A stretch of DNA of 64,000 nt from Sclerodactyla briareus (Eukaryota; Echinodermata; Holothuroidea; Dendrochirotida; Sclerodactylidae), in NCBI GenBank assembly GCA_026419785.1, contig JAODTK010001355.1, positions 12,501-76,500 on the forward strand, written 5' to 3'. This document shows positions 49,051 to 60,151 of the stretch, in pieces. Every line of letters starts with the position of its first letter. The stretch's first letter is position 1. Position numbers and translations under genes: made by a program. The notes beneath the pieces were generated by a model, which was given only the letters and a program-made list of their open reading frames with translations, ran no database searches and was not told the origin of the DNA.

Positions 49051-51017
49051 AGCACTGAAAGCAAATCCATGCAACACCCCCACTCTGCCTATGTTTAAAT
49101 CAAAATAGTTCACTGAACATCCTTAGCCTGGGCGTGGTTCTAGAGAGTTTTTAGGTTCGGGGGGGGGAGGTACAATTGACCATTTAAGCATTGTGCTCCA
49201 TCAGTCTCTGGCATAGAGCAAATTTTTCTGAAAATTAGAACCCCTCATAAAACAAAGAGGCCTTCAATTCCCAGCTGCGAGGAGTTCAATCATTGTCTAA
49301 TTTGGACGCATTTATCACTTTTTTTTTTTCATCAAAAGCACACAAACAATGACAGAATAAATTGGTCTAATTATTGTCTAATTAGGAACATATATCATTT
49401 AGTCTATGGGCTCTGGATGGCAGGAGAGTTCGAGGAGGGCTGCATGGAATCCCCCACCTCCCCCCCCCCCCCCACCCCCAACCACCCCCCCCCCCCACCC
49501 CCAACCTCATTAACCATGCTTGTCTTGCTTCAACTTTTCAGTTCATACTTCCAGGTTTAGAGACACTGGCTATGGGTATTTGAGGCATGCTCCTGTATAT
49601 TGTGAGTGGTGCATCATTACTTCTGTCATAGGACTTGGACAAGGCAGATCAGTTATCTCAATGTACCTCAAAACCTAAACACCTGTTGGCATGCGATACA
49701 AACATGTTAGTTGAGTTGTTTGTAAAGAATTCTCTCTCTCAAGAATTTGCTGTATGGTACAATCTATCAAAACAGCTAAAATGACATAGACTACGTTACT
49801 GCAGACTAAGGCTTCGCATTCTGGAAATTCTAAAGTGAGCCAAGTATTCAATATTGTATGAATGTGGGTCATGGGTGCCTCATGTATGTACCCTGATCTC
49901 ACAAACATGTGTAGAATCCTCCTACAGGCATGCATGTCTCATGTTAAAAATGAAATACTACATATCCTGGAGAACAGACCACCATGTGGGGCCCCTCAAA
50001 GATTTTTTTTCCTTCTAATTCGAAGAATCCAAATCCCACAACAGGACGTAAATCTAACAATGAAATGTGGTTTTTCCATATTCCCGAGGTTCAGCGACAT
50101 GTTACTAATCCGCTCTGGATTCTGTCATCTGGCATGGTGAAATTCCCACACCCCCATGCACAGCCAGCTAGCTACAATGCAGTTGATCTACAATCCAATA
50201 TAGCCTAACAATCTTAGGCTATTATATTGGGCTTTAATGGGACCGAAATTGGGCTTGACATGCCTACACACACTACCTGTTATTGGGTGTTTGTCGGAAC
50301 TGTAGCAGATTCTCTCGAAGTAACCTGAACAAGTGGGTGCCTAATGTACCTATGCACGCATCAGGTTTTTGGCGATGGTAATGTTTGTTTTTTCAAAAGA
50401 TCCACTGAAGTTTAGACAAGTGAAGGTACATGGAACACAACCACACACCACATGTGCATCCCATATACACAACTAGACATGTGTAAGCGGATTAACCGCC
50501 CACGGTATATCCCGCTTTGAGTAATCATTGGGAAGAGTATCTAACACCCCATAAAGAGCCCCATTTTGGTCAGAAACCAAGATAAACGTCATCCCTTTGT
50601 TTGTAAATCCATGGAAGTTAATATGCATATGAATTATGCAAAGTTGACCCACCAATGCTTTGAATTGACTTGTAACTTCGGGAGAAACAGATGTAGCATC
50701 TCCTCCCCCAAGTTTCATTCAATCTGACAAAGTTTTTGAAATTGCATTCGATGACCTGAAATGACCTCCACATTTCTCGGGATCACTATAATCCCACCCA
50801 CCAAGTTTGTTCAAATCCGACTAACTTGGAAATCCAAGTGTAAGGCAGGTATAGAGCCTTCTGCTAATTTTTTAAAAGGTGGCACAGAATTAAAGTTCAG
50901 CGAGTAATTCACCACCGCTGATTTTCTAAAACAAATGCACTGGAAGTTTATTGTTGACCAGGGTATTGGAAAATCTCTCGCTCGGCCTCGTGTATCGGTC
51001 CACCAGATTGTGTTTAC
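49050..51017. other. LRP5/6 intron
   Basis: Contains a C-rich tract at 49,451-49,505 and dispersed repeat phrases around 50,600-50,830 (CACCAAGTTTGTTCAAATCC; AATGACCTCC). No exon. Confidence 0.45.
49451..49505. repeat. C-rich low-complexity tract
   Basis: About 55 bp of C runs broken by ACCC and AACC, with a repeated CCCCCAACC word. The complementary strand could form G-quadruplexes. Confidence 0.9.
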
Positions 51018-51153
51018 TTTGAGAATTCATGGTTCCAGCCTTGAGTCCCATCATATCTGTATATTTGCCACAACCTCACGGCCCAGGCCTGTGTTGCTTT
51101 CTGGGCTCGCTTCAATTGTCTGCGTGTTCCAGTCAGTCCAGTACATGTGATCC
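51018..51153 (-). CDS. Lrp5/6: LRP5/6 exon: propeller 2, closing blade
   Basis: It follows a T-rich tract and TTTGCAG and reads DHMYWTDWNTQTIEAS, TGLGREVVAN, then after a one-base shift YTDMMGLKAGTMNSQ. Human LRP6 has DYVYWTDWQRRSIE ... REVIIDQLPDLMGLKA at the same place. The DLMGLKA-type motif closes the second propeller before EGF2. The donor is AAA|GTAAAC. The exon joins cleanly to the HIFGF exon upstream and to EGF2 at 46.2 kb, leaving an intron of about 4.8 kb that contains two GC-tailed or GAGTC-ended repeats. Confidence 0.9.
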
Positions 51154-52056
51154 CTGCAAAAAAAAAATACAAACATATAATACACACTAGCTACTTTTCT
51201 CAATATGATATTCTGATTTATACATATTTTTGCTGTTTTTGTTCCAGTACAACGCCAACATTGCCACGTATATAAGCCACGTACCACAATCAGACACTCA
51301 CACAAGGACTTCTTCTCGTGCTTTATTTCCTATAACTGATGGTGATGTTGATAGCTCCTTCCAACATAAAGGTGGAATTGTTTGTATAGTGCTGTGTTTG
51401 TCAAAAAACTGTGCCCCACTGCTGCAACCAATACCCACTTTGCAACCACTTCTCAAAACTCATGCACAGAAAATTCCCAAGAGGTGTGTGTGTGTCCTCT
51501 GTGACTGATCTATATTAGCTCTTTATCTTGTGATTTTCTCCTTGTCATATGTGTCCGGAGTGAACCTCCCAATTGCTGCTCAGACATACATATATAACAT
51601 CTTTTTCCCTAGCATGAATATCTCATGACTATGTTCTGCCTTCCTCCATCCCCATTTGAAATGTGTGTCCAAATGCTGGTAATATATTATTTTAAATATG
51701 CTACATTCAGGAATATGCTACATTTTCAGGAAAGCAAAGTTCTGGACTGAGGCCGTGATCCACCTGAGGAAAGTTGAATGAAAAGTTCCTACAAGACATA
51801 ATGTAATGTCCTGGGTATTTAGAAGTTAATGCACATAGACTGTTATTGTCGTTCCTGCACAAGGCACCCTTGTCACACCGTCTATAGTTGCAATTGTTAA
51901 ACCGTCCGAGCACCCACAGCTTATTGTTCCCTTTCCTCCCCCCTCCCCCACCTGTCAGGGCATCATTCAAAATGTGGGTACCAGTATCCAGTCTTTGAAC
52001 CGCGCCCCACTGCTGCCACAATCCCATATAGCTGCTCGCCAAGTGTTTAACTCCAC

Positions 52057-52321
52057 CCCACATTGGGAAACCAAAGATGTGTGTTGTGTTATCGCTGATC
52101 AACTGATCGATTGGACACCCCTCCCATGCCGCTGCCTCTATCTTCCTGTGCCGCCCTGTCCCCCACATGATCCGGCCTTCCATGTAGTCTATGATATGGG
52201 CGATGCCGGTTCGGCCACCCCCCGGGGTTGTTGATGATGGTGTGCGGTTGGTGCCAACCAGCGAATAAGCCCGCGCGATACTGGCGTGCTGGAATCGCCC
52301 CCGTCCCACCAGTACAAAAAC
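52057..52321 (-). CDS. Lrp5/6: LRP5/6 exon: propeller 2, blades 3-5
   Basis: It starts with FLYWWDGGD (family: YMYWTDWGE) after an AAG acceptor. It continues in a second frame with HASIA and VGTNRT, in a third with NPGGWPN, then IDYMEGRIMWG (family: LDYxEGKIYWGD), RHRKIE, and finally THIFGFPMWG (family: PHIFGFTLLGD). The short HIFGF motif is specific to the last-but-one blade of LRP5/6 propeller 2. The 227-residue frame covering 51,707-52,390 is only a chance extension through this exon and its introns. Confidence 0.87.
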
Positions 52322-54045
52322 CTTCAGGTCGAAACAGCCAATGTGAGAATCAGATTTGTGAATAAATATTTCTGGAAATTTACTACTCAATGTGGTTCAC
52401 CAGAACTAGCAAGGTTTTACTTATTTATATATCAAACAATGTTTAGTACCGTACCCATGGTTACAGAGGTGTAATTCGCGGTCAGTATGATGTTACATTT
52501 AAGCAGAGTGCAACTATTATAAAAAAAATTGGCCGTTTCTATCACAGGAAAAACTGTTTTATTCTCCCATGGGCAAAGGTAGGTATGATTAAGATCGGGT
52601 TTTATAGTCTTGTATCAGGCAGTGCCTCTTCACAGGACAGTATGAGTCACTGTCTCCTTTGAAAAGTTTATAATGTTTCCAATATCTGGACATTGCTAGC
52701 AGAGCCCTGGAGAGAGGACAATTTTGGTGGGTGATTCCCAAAATCCCATTATAGGACACTCCCCTGATACTACAACTGCAAATATGGTGTCTCCCAAAAG
52801 TAGGACTGATATTCTCCTCTCCTTTGGTTGCAAGGCCAACGCAGGAATGGTGGGATAGATTGCAAGGTGGAGAGTCTGATGTATTACACTTCGGTTCCTC
52901 TAGTAGAATCACGACTTGGGTTCTGGGGGAATTGAGTTGTTTTCCCTACAAGATGATCTGTGTAGTTCAACAGGAGCAGCTCACCTGGGGAAGGGGGGGG
53001 GGTAGGGATGGGAGGGATTGAACTCCCAAATTCCTTGAACCACTTGTCCCTCCTGAATGTTGTCCATGGGATGCATGCATGGAAACGATAAATGCTAGAA
53101 ATTAGACAATGATTGATGTTTACCGCAATGGAAAGGCCCATTTCCCCTCGACGGTCCTAATATCCCCAATTTCTTTTTGTTGGCTCGGGGCCAACCAATG
53201 GGGGATGTCTCCCTACTCAATAAGGCATGCGAACACCAAACATACAACACCAGGCAGGGTTACTTGCTACAAGAGTTTTGGTAATGATGAACCATCAAAC
53301 CATCAAGCTGCTGTGATGAATGTGAATCAGCCAGCGTTTTGCGGACAAACAACCCCATGCCCCATGCCCTATGGACAATTAACCCCCCCCCCCAAGTTGG
53401 GGGTAGGGGAGAGAGGTGGGGTATTTGTAAGAGGGTAAATGTCTGGGAAGGGAGGGCCCGAAACAAACTAACCTGTTATAGGGTATCTTTTTTTTTTATT
53501 TTCTCGAGGCAAACATGGCTACAAGCAAAGTTTATATTAGGAAGTGGAGGTGAAATAGGTGGCGAGGGAGGTATTAAATTGAGCCCACAAGTTCTCCTAA
53601 GCCAAACCCCCCCTAAGAAAAAAGGAATGACTATTTTCGACGGACTATTTTCTGGTACACTTTGCATCAGCGAACAGAAACATACAACTAATATTGAATG
53701 GTCAATCATAATTAGCCTCCACGAATGATTGCCTTAAAACCCTTACCGGTGAGTTATGTGGAATCACTGGTTATTGTCTTACATGCACCCTCATCTTGCT
53801 GTCATCATTCTTGTCCTTGATTTACATTTTTACCTAAATATTTGAAACAACTTCACTTGAAATAGTTCCAGTGTGATGCCCAATGCCAAAACAACTAAAG
53901 GGAGCGAAGGGGTATCCCTACAAAGTTGTATTGGTTGACCCATATTATTTCCACATTCACCCCTTTCCACCAACCCCCCACCCCACCCTTAACCTACAAA
54001 ACCGGTAACTTTGTTTAGGACCGTCCAAGCCCCAGCTCTCAACCC

Positions 54046-54237
54046 CCTGGCTGGATCTAAGAGATAGCACGAGGGTTCAATCCAGGTCCTCAGTGATGAG
54101 GATTCTCCTGGATGATCCATCCAGCCCCATCTCGACCTGTCCATGTCCGGCGTCTGTCCAGAGATGGTCCTCGATATCCAGGTCCCGGCTATACCATGCC
54201 GGGGCAACGAGGCCACCATTAACGACAGTCCGACGCT
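54046..54237 (-). CDS. Lrp5/6: LRP5/6 exon: propeller 2, blade 2-3
   Basis: It begins after a long pyrimidine tract and TCCAG, and reads RRTVVNGGLVAP, LWTDAGHGQVEMGLDG and SSRRILITEDLD. It then passes a TGA, and in shifted frames gives PRAIS and LDPARG. This matches the family sequence VVxxxLxHPDGIAVDWxxRNLYWTDTGTxRIEVxxLxGxxRKILISEDLEEPRAIVLDPxxG, including the position where an LRP5/6 exon normally ends (DPxxG, just before YMYW). The proposed donor is GG|GTTGAG. The HPDGIAVDW stretch is poorly preserved. Confidence 0.87.
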
Positions 54238-54977
54238 CTGGAGGAAAAGAAGAGGAAGAGAAATTATTTTCAATGACGAAGACCGAGGGGTTGATTTGGC
54301 TATGCCACTGAATTCAAAATACTATGGTCACTCAAAAAGTGCCACAAATATAATTTTTGAGGCTCTTTATAAGGAAATGCCCGGACGAATGCAGAGGACT
54401 TTGCCCACAAATTTTCGGCCTCGTTCTTTCCCAAATTCTTGCCCACCGTACGGGCATACTTTTGGTAACATTTTGCATACGAATGGGTGTGAGGAGGCAG
54501 AAAATACTGTAAATATATAAGCAGACTAGTACCAGTGAGAGTAGTAGATTTGGGGGGCTGCATGTTATTAGGCGAAGCAGGATCTTATGTCAACCAAAGC
54601 GTTACTCAATAACAAACATCTGAAAGGGTGATCACATAGCTTATGCTAGGTCTTTTGTATTTTTTGTAGGACAGATGGCCATTTGCTGTAATCCACCTCA
54701 ATGCGCATAAATTTTATGGCCTGCAATTCAGGGGTTCCCACCTACCCCGCCCCCCCCATGCCATGGGGGAACGAGGGTCATGTCCCCCCAATAGATTCAC
54801 TTAGCGATTTATAGTACACAAATGTGTAACCCACACCACACATATTGAGAGTTGGGGGGGTCAAGGACAAAGTGTAGGTCCAAACCAGTAAAAAGTAATT
54901 TCCCATGTTAAAATTCTGTAACCGATTATAGAGTTGGGGGTCATGACCTCCCTTGTCTCATTCCACTTCCTTGTCAC

Positions 54978-55205
54978 CTTCCCCCTTGGCAGTACAGTCC
55001 AGTCATACCGCTGCCATCTAATTTTGCAGCTCTCCATGCTCCTTTGACGTCTAGTCTGACCAGTAAACACGCATCTCAACGGGATAAAAATCCACAGCAA
55101 CAGCGCCCTCTATGTCCTCTCTATGATGACCTGCGGAGTCAAGTCATCAGTGTCAGTGAGATCATCTTGATTGAATTTGCGGGCAAAATGAGAATTCCTC
55201 TGGGA
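54978..55205 (-). CDS. Lrp5/6: LRP5/6 exon: start of propeller 2
   Basis: It opens after a pyrimidine-rich CAG acceptor with LILPANSIKMIS (family: LLLARRTDLRRIS). After a frame change come TDTDDLTPQVIIE and then EDIEGAVAVDFYPVE with YWSD (family: LEDIRxAIAIDYDPVEGxIYWTD). A two-base insertion directly after YWSD creates a TAG, and the next frame resumes DVKGAWRAAKLDGSG (family: DEVRAIRRxxIDGSG). The donor is AAG|GTGACA. The order and content match the N-terminal blade of the second propeller, the start of the E1-E2 unit that binds Wnt and Dickkopf in vertebrates. Three frames are needed to read one exon. Confidence 0.87.
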
Positions 55206-56295
55206 CTGTTGACCAAGACAAGGAAATATGCTCAGACCCTTCATTATCAACCATTATCCTCCTTTGTTGTAAATTGATATTTTCATCAATACCAAAACAC
55301 TTGATAAATTAAAACTTGGTGGTGCTGCATGTCTGACAAAGGGTAATAGAGTAAGTGAAATAGATTATGTTGGGCCATTGCATTATTTAACAACGTTTGT
55401 TTATTGAGGACTCATGCAGGCGCGGCGGTGGGAAAGAATTTTTTATTGGGGGGGCTAATGTGACTATTTACTTTACTACCTAAGCGTAGCGCCCCCATTG
55501 TTGGCGCGAAGCGTACACAAAATTTTTGGGTTTCCAGTCCCTCTAGATGGCCGGAATCGGAATTTGCCGAGTGGCCTGTACTTCAAATATCTAGGCATAA
55601 ATTACAGGTCTGCGTGTTGTGGAAATTTCATTAATACAAGAACAAATCATAGAAAAAATGCAATTTGAATATAATTTTTAATACAATTTGAATGAAAATT
55701 GTCACTTTACCGTCACAAGGTATTCATTTGATCCCGCCTATTTACATTTTAAAACAACCCTTTCTAAGTATGCTACGTGGTGACAGGTTGAATGCGCTGT
55801 CCGTTTCCGTGAATGTAATAGCTATGCCCCTGTGCATATATTTAGCTATGTTAACAACACATTTGAAATTGCAAAATTTGAAAGATTGACCGACCAAAGT
55901 AATCTTTACACTGTCGGTGGCTGAGGTATCCCAGGAAAGTTTAATGCTTTAGAAATTGGTTATCTCTTGGCCGAAATTAGCCTACCAACTTACTGTACAT
56001 CAACTACATCCATTTTCAAAATGGATCTTTTCGTAATACTTCGCCCTTAATTTTGACATATTCTTAACTCTATCTGAAGAATGAAGCATTAAGCACATGC
56101 TGAGTAGGGACATGTTTTGTCTTGAATTAATTCGAATAGTTGTCAAGTCATCAGCCTTTGTTAATCACGTGACAAGGCATAATACCAGCGAAATAAATAC
56201 AAAGGAAATAATACGCACCCTGTGTTTATCATGCTAGCCTATATATCCCGAAGTGTAACATTGTTAATTCATTTTAATGGCCATCTGCTGTGTCC

Positions 56296-57000
56296 AGTAG
56301 GCGTAACTGGCGGCTACTTGGCCAGCTCCCCCAGCAGGTGTTCCTCTTCACCTTATTCTTGTACTCGGGCTTCCCCGTGTCATATAACATTCGTTGTCTT
56401 CAAAGAACTGGGCTTCTTACTCTTCTTCTCATTGCCTGCTGGAGCTGCAAGTTGGGTTCTCAATCCGCTTCAACTGAGGCTGTTCCCCCCATCTACCCGA
56501 CCTCGTCTTCTGCTTGCGCTGCCTTGGCTGTTGTTTATCGTGTATGGATCGCGCTGACATTGCCTTTTATAACCAGCCATGGCTGGGCTGTCGCCGGGGC
56601 ATAATCGACAGGCAGGGGGGCGAGCGCCGCCCAGAACGCCTGCCGTTCGGATCCCGCGCCGCGGTGACCGACCGATCATCCTGCGACTAACGAGCGGTGA
56701 CCGCTCGGCAGCCTTAGTCCTGGGCCACTTCCTATGTTTTCACATAAATCGCTCAACGGTGACTGCTCGATTAGGTCGGTTCCCCGGACCGGCGACCGCC
56801 GGTCATCGGCGTATTTGGACGGCGAGTGAAAAGTTGACAGGCACCGCTGGAATTTTAATTCCGCCCTAAAACTTCAGCGGCGACTGAGCGATGCCCTAAA
56901 AACGTCGGTTGCCCGGCGGCCTCCGCTCGATTGCCGTGGACGAATTTTGGGTAAAAATTTCCCGCGTCGGGCCGCCGATCAGGCCCGAATTTTGGATTTT
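56296..57000 (-). mobile_element. GC-rich inserted transposon fragment (Harbinger-like)
   Basis: GC-rich insertion nested in the dispersed repeat. Its right half contains several related words (GAGCGGTGACCGCTCGGC, GCGGTGACCGACCG, CAACGGTGACTGCTCG, CGGCGACCGCCGGTC, AGCGGCGACTGAGCG), looking like subterminal transposase-binding repeats. CGAATTTTGG occurs twice near the right end. The left half codes, on the minus strand, for a MADF domain piece. A TATAAAAG word at 56,563-56,574 lies upstream of that piece in gene sense. The combination suggests the second gene of a PIF/Harbinger transposon, but superfamily assignment is an inference. Confidence 0.6.
56319..56393 (-). pseudogene. MADF DNA-binding domain fragment
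   Basis: The minus strand reads RMLYDTGKPEYKNKVKRNTC, then WG and, after a one-base shift, ELAK. This fits the MADF signature (R.LYD...P.YKN...R...W..IA). MADF/Myb-like proteins accompany PIF/Harbinger transposases and help them bind DNA. Only the first half of the domain is present before the frame shifts and a stop, so it is a remnant. A host MADF gene is the alternative, but the nested repeat context argues against it. Confidence 0.7.
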
Positions 57001-57401
57001 GTGACCATAGCAATAGGCTACAGTGAGGGTGCATTGGGTGAGGAATGCAGAAACAGTGGAATATGTCAAACCGATGCGACGTGCGCAGGGTACAGCCTTC
57101 TGCTCACGAGTATCACAGTACGGCCATTACGGGCCCGCAAGATCAACTGAAAAGATGACTCATGATCTTAGAGCCTCCAGAGTGGCCTAATATTATTGAT
57201 TGTCACTATTTCACGGAGTATTCCTAGAAGTGTTGAAATATTAATTTAAACAACCAGGCAATAGCAATTACATACATAATTGAATGTTTGTTCTGAACCC
57301 TCTGCAATATTGTGGGGGCTAAACCAGCCATTTTGCCCCCTCATTTTTTTCAATGGGGGTGGCTGATCCCCCCCAAGCCCCCCCGGTTCCGCCGCCATCT
57401 G

Positions 57402-58455
57402 GACTCATGAGGTTCTGGAGTAGGCATGAAGCTGGAAGGGTTGGGCAGCCAATGTTCAACTTAGTCATGTAGCAAACATGTCTAGAATGAAAATACTGCA
57501 CTGAACTTTATCAGGTAAGGACGGAAAGGGGTGGGGGCTGGTAAACCTACTTTGCTGTTCACGCTGAACCTTTTTATGTTAATAATTTCTCTTCTGTCCC
57601 CCTTCGGCCTTTTTACCCATAATAACATCACCCCAAGGATTCCCCGATGGTTTGGCCAAAGTTTTATCAGAGAACGCCGTTCGGAAGTTACAGCAGGGCT
57701 GGCGCAATTTTCCATTTGTGACAACTTTCTCAACGTGCCGTCCCCGTCCATAGGTTTTACTGTGTGGCGCCTGAGCTCGCCGAATTATTCATATGAAACT
57801 TGCAATAACGTTGTTAGAAGAACCAGCTATTCCAGCAAACAAATAAAGGAATCTGTCATTATTCCCAGGAAACTAAGTCATTACAAACTATGAGACCTTC
57901 AATAAACATTCATATATACCACCCCAGAACTTCCCAATTCGAGATGTCAAGCCAATCAACACCGCTCTTGCCACCGTATGTTTTAGCAGCTAAAGAGGAA
58001 TTTTCCATTCTACGCCAGGTTACGCAGAATTTAGTATATCTCGAACGGGTTGTATGACACATGATACGTGGATCAGTTATCACATTTGGGGAATTCTCTT
58101 GTTTTCTGATTCAATTAGCATACAAGGAATGCTAGAACTAATATACAACCTGTTTTCTTTATGTAGAGCCCGATTTGAAATGATATTGTTGAACAACAAG
58201 GGAGTAATAATGTGGAGTTTTTCAAAGATCTAGTTACTCCATTGGAAAGTACTGTGGCGGAATTGTCCGAGCAGTACCATAATTTTTTTGTCACAAATGC
58301 CAGCACCAGGGGACAATGACACATGTGCAGGAGCTATCTCCGAAATAGCTTATATTGCTGCAAATGAACCTGCCACATGACACCTTGTTGTGCATTTGTT
58401 ACAATCAGGGCTATTGTGAGATACGCTTAGTAGAATGAAGACATCCTTGGCTTAC
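57402..58455. other. LRP5/6 intron
   Basis: No exon or repeat family was recognised. The 120-residue plus-strand frame at 57,531-57,893 overlaps an opposing frame and has no known domain. Confidence 0.4.
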
Positions 58456-58584
58456 ATTCTGAGGGCAGGTCCCGTTTCTTGGCTGTATCCCGGTCTTTGC
58501 ATGCACAGGTGTAGAATGGCTGGATGGGGGAGAGGAGGCAGAGACTGGAACAATTGCCATTGTTGACCTCACAGGGGTTGGGTT
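58456..58584 (-). CDS. Lrp5/6: LRP5/6 exon: EGF-like domain 1
   Basis: The cleanest exon in the gene: one uninterrupted frame between a CAG acceptor and an AAT|GTAAGC donor. It reads [15 protein letters not shown], then [16 protein letters not shown]. The cysteine spacing (C-x6-C-x3-C) and the phrase LxSPxxPFYxCAC are diagnostic of the first EGF repeat of LRP5/6 (human LRP6 has LMSPVKPFYQCAC here), which separates propellers 1 and 2. This distinguishes the gene from LRP1, LRP2 and LRP4. The last two cysteines expected after CACP are not evident in this exon, so the final disulfide may be altered or completed in the next exon. Confidence 0.93.
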
Positions 58585-59751
58585 CTGTCATGGCAAAATA
58601 AAAGATGGAATATTATTGCAATTACTTTTCAGTTTACCTCCAGCAAAATTTGACATTGCTGACAACCCTTTCTATGGGTATGATTCTCCACCTGCCGAGC
58701 CTGTACGTATGGCATCCTCTCATGTGCACCTCATAGCGAAGATTGTTTTGAGTTGTAATTGATGTGATGCAAGCAACTTCTCCACAGTTCCCAGCATTTA
58801 CCAACTTCTTTTCCAGCCTCGGTGGCTGTACCTGAAGTGGGGGGGGGGTGGGAGGTGGGACACTTGGGCTTCACCTCATATTTTCTCTGCTGTTACAGCA
58901 TTGCAGTGAACTTGTGGGTTTCTAAATTTTTACATGATTTTCCGATCAGTCCTCATCAGTAGACTAGCTGTTTAGCAGGGCATCTTAGACACGGAAGTGG
59001 TCGGATCCTGAAATTGCTGATGGTTTTCCGGATGGGGGTGTGGGGTTCCCAAGGTCAGGATGGGGAATTGTTTTTTTACAAACACACCCCCGACTCGACT
59101 TATTATAGCATCTGAGTACTAGTTGACACTGCAGAGGGGAGTTTATCCCCATGCTCATCTACAAAATTCAGCCTGGGTTCCTTGATAAGCCCTACCTGGC
59201 TTCCTGAACCTGTAGATTTTAAATCAAATCATGGTTGGGGGAGGTGGGCCTACCTGCCTGCCAGGAGCTCATTTTTGAGAAAAGTAAAAACCCATGGGGC
59301 ACTTTTGGAACCATTATGATGTCAAATCCTTATTATTGACTGTGCTTGATGTATAAAGGCTATTTACCCAGCCGTGTAACCAGCTTATTTAAATCCTTGT
59401 TTCGGGGAGGGTTGGGGAGAGGGTGTGGGGGAGGGGGTAGGATGGGGAAGGAGGTTGGGGATGGTAAGAGGGAGTTGAGGGAGGATAGTCAGTGAAAACC
59501 ATCCTATAATGTTAAAAAGTTTAATAATCCACCATATCGCACATTCATAAACATAGCAATCGCTTCAGGGTTAGAGGGTCTACAAGTTGAAGAAGCTCTC
59601 CATGTTTCCCAATCTCTCTGCACCACTGGATTTCATGACTTTCACATCCATCAGCCAGTATATTCCAGATTAAGCACTGCAAACTGCAACCTATTCCTAT
59701 TCTTTGAATCTGTAATGGTACCTGACTGATTTTTAAGAAGCGTATTTGTAC

Positions 59752-60151
59752 ATATCGGTGAGCCCCAGCCCGGTCTGAAAAAATCCTCAACATCGTGAGG
59801 GTTGTCGAGGCGTCCCACTATGAATCGCTTCTTGGCTCTCCCCGTATCTGATGCACAACCGTATCGACCTGGTGTTTGCTTTGCTCCAGAATATTGTCCC
59901 CCAGGACGGTGATTCCCTTCAGCACTGGCCGGACCCGACCCCATGGAATGACCTCATGGGTGACCCCGCGTAATTGTTTCCTCTGTATCTGGTTGAGGAG
60001 GCTGTCCGTCCAGTAGAGGGCCATCGATTGAGGGTCAGTTGAGCTTTCTTGCATGGCCAGGTCCCTGTCAATGATGACGGTCCTGTGGGACCCATCCATC
60101 CCAGCCCGTTCTATCTTGGGAGCCCCAGGGTCATGTCAGCCAGAACATATC
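59752..60151 (-). CDS. Lrp5/6: LRP5/6 exon: propeller 1, last blades
   Basis: It continues directly from the 63.1-kb exon, starting after TGCAG at the YMFWTDWG blade, which is damaged by indels (M-F-W is readable). It then reads GAPKIERAGMDGSHRTVI, DRDLA, a garbled WPNGL region, DPQSMALYWTDSLLNQIQ, HEVIPWGRV and GITVLGDNI. After a frame change it gives KKRFIVGRLDNPHDVEDFF, the family's propeller-closing segment (family: LxxLMDIxVFH). Two or three small shifts break the frame. The donor near 59,752 is a guess. The next island downstream is EGF1, as expected for LRP5/6. Confidence 0.9.

Larger units (their letters stand above)
55418..57402 (+). repeat. ~1.3-kb dispersed repeat, copy carrying an insertion
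   Basis: Same landmarks and order as 17,388-18,745: G run and CTAATGTGA, GTTGGCGCGAAGCG, TATGCTACGTGGTGACAGG, CAACACATTTGAAATTGC, GAGGAATGCAGAAACAGTG, and the closing CCCCCCGGTTCCGCCGCC. Between CATTTTAATGGCCATCTG and the AGGAATGCAGAAACAG landmark it carries about 0.7 kb of GC-rich DNA (56,296-57,000) not present in the other copy, which instead has about 130 bp of its own. Confidence 0.8.

Noticed and set aside
51707-52390. 227-residue minus-strand open frame, the longest in the window
   Set aside because: Only its middle overlaps the LRP5/6 propeller-2 exon, and there only in one of three frames. The rest is intron, with a splice acceptor inside.
56558-56574. TATAAAAG followed by ATG as a promoter and start of the MADF gene
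   Set aside because: The ATG is only a few bases after the TATA word, too near for a polymerase II start, and the frame breaks before the domain.
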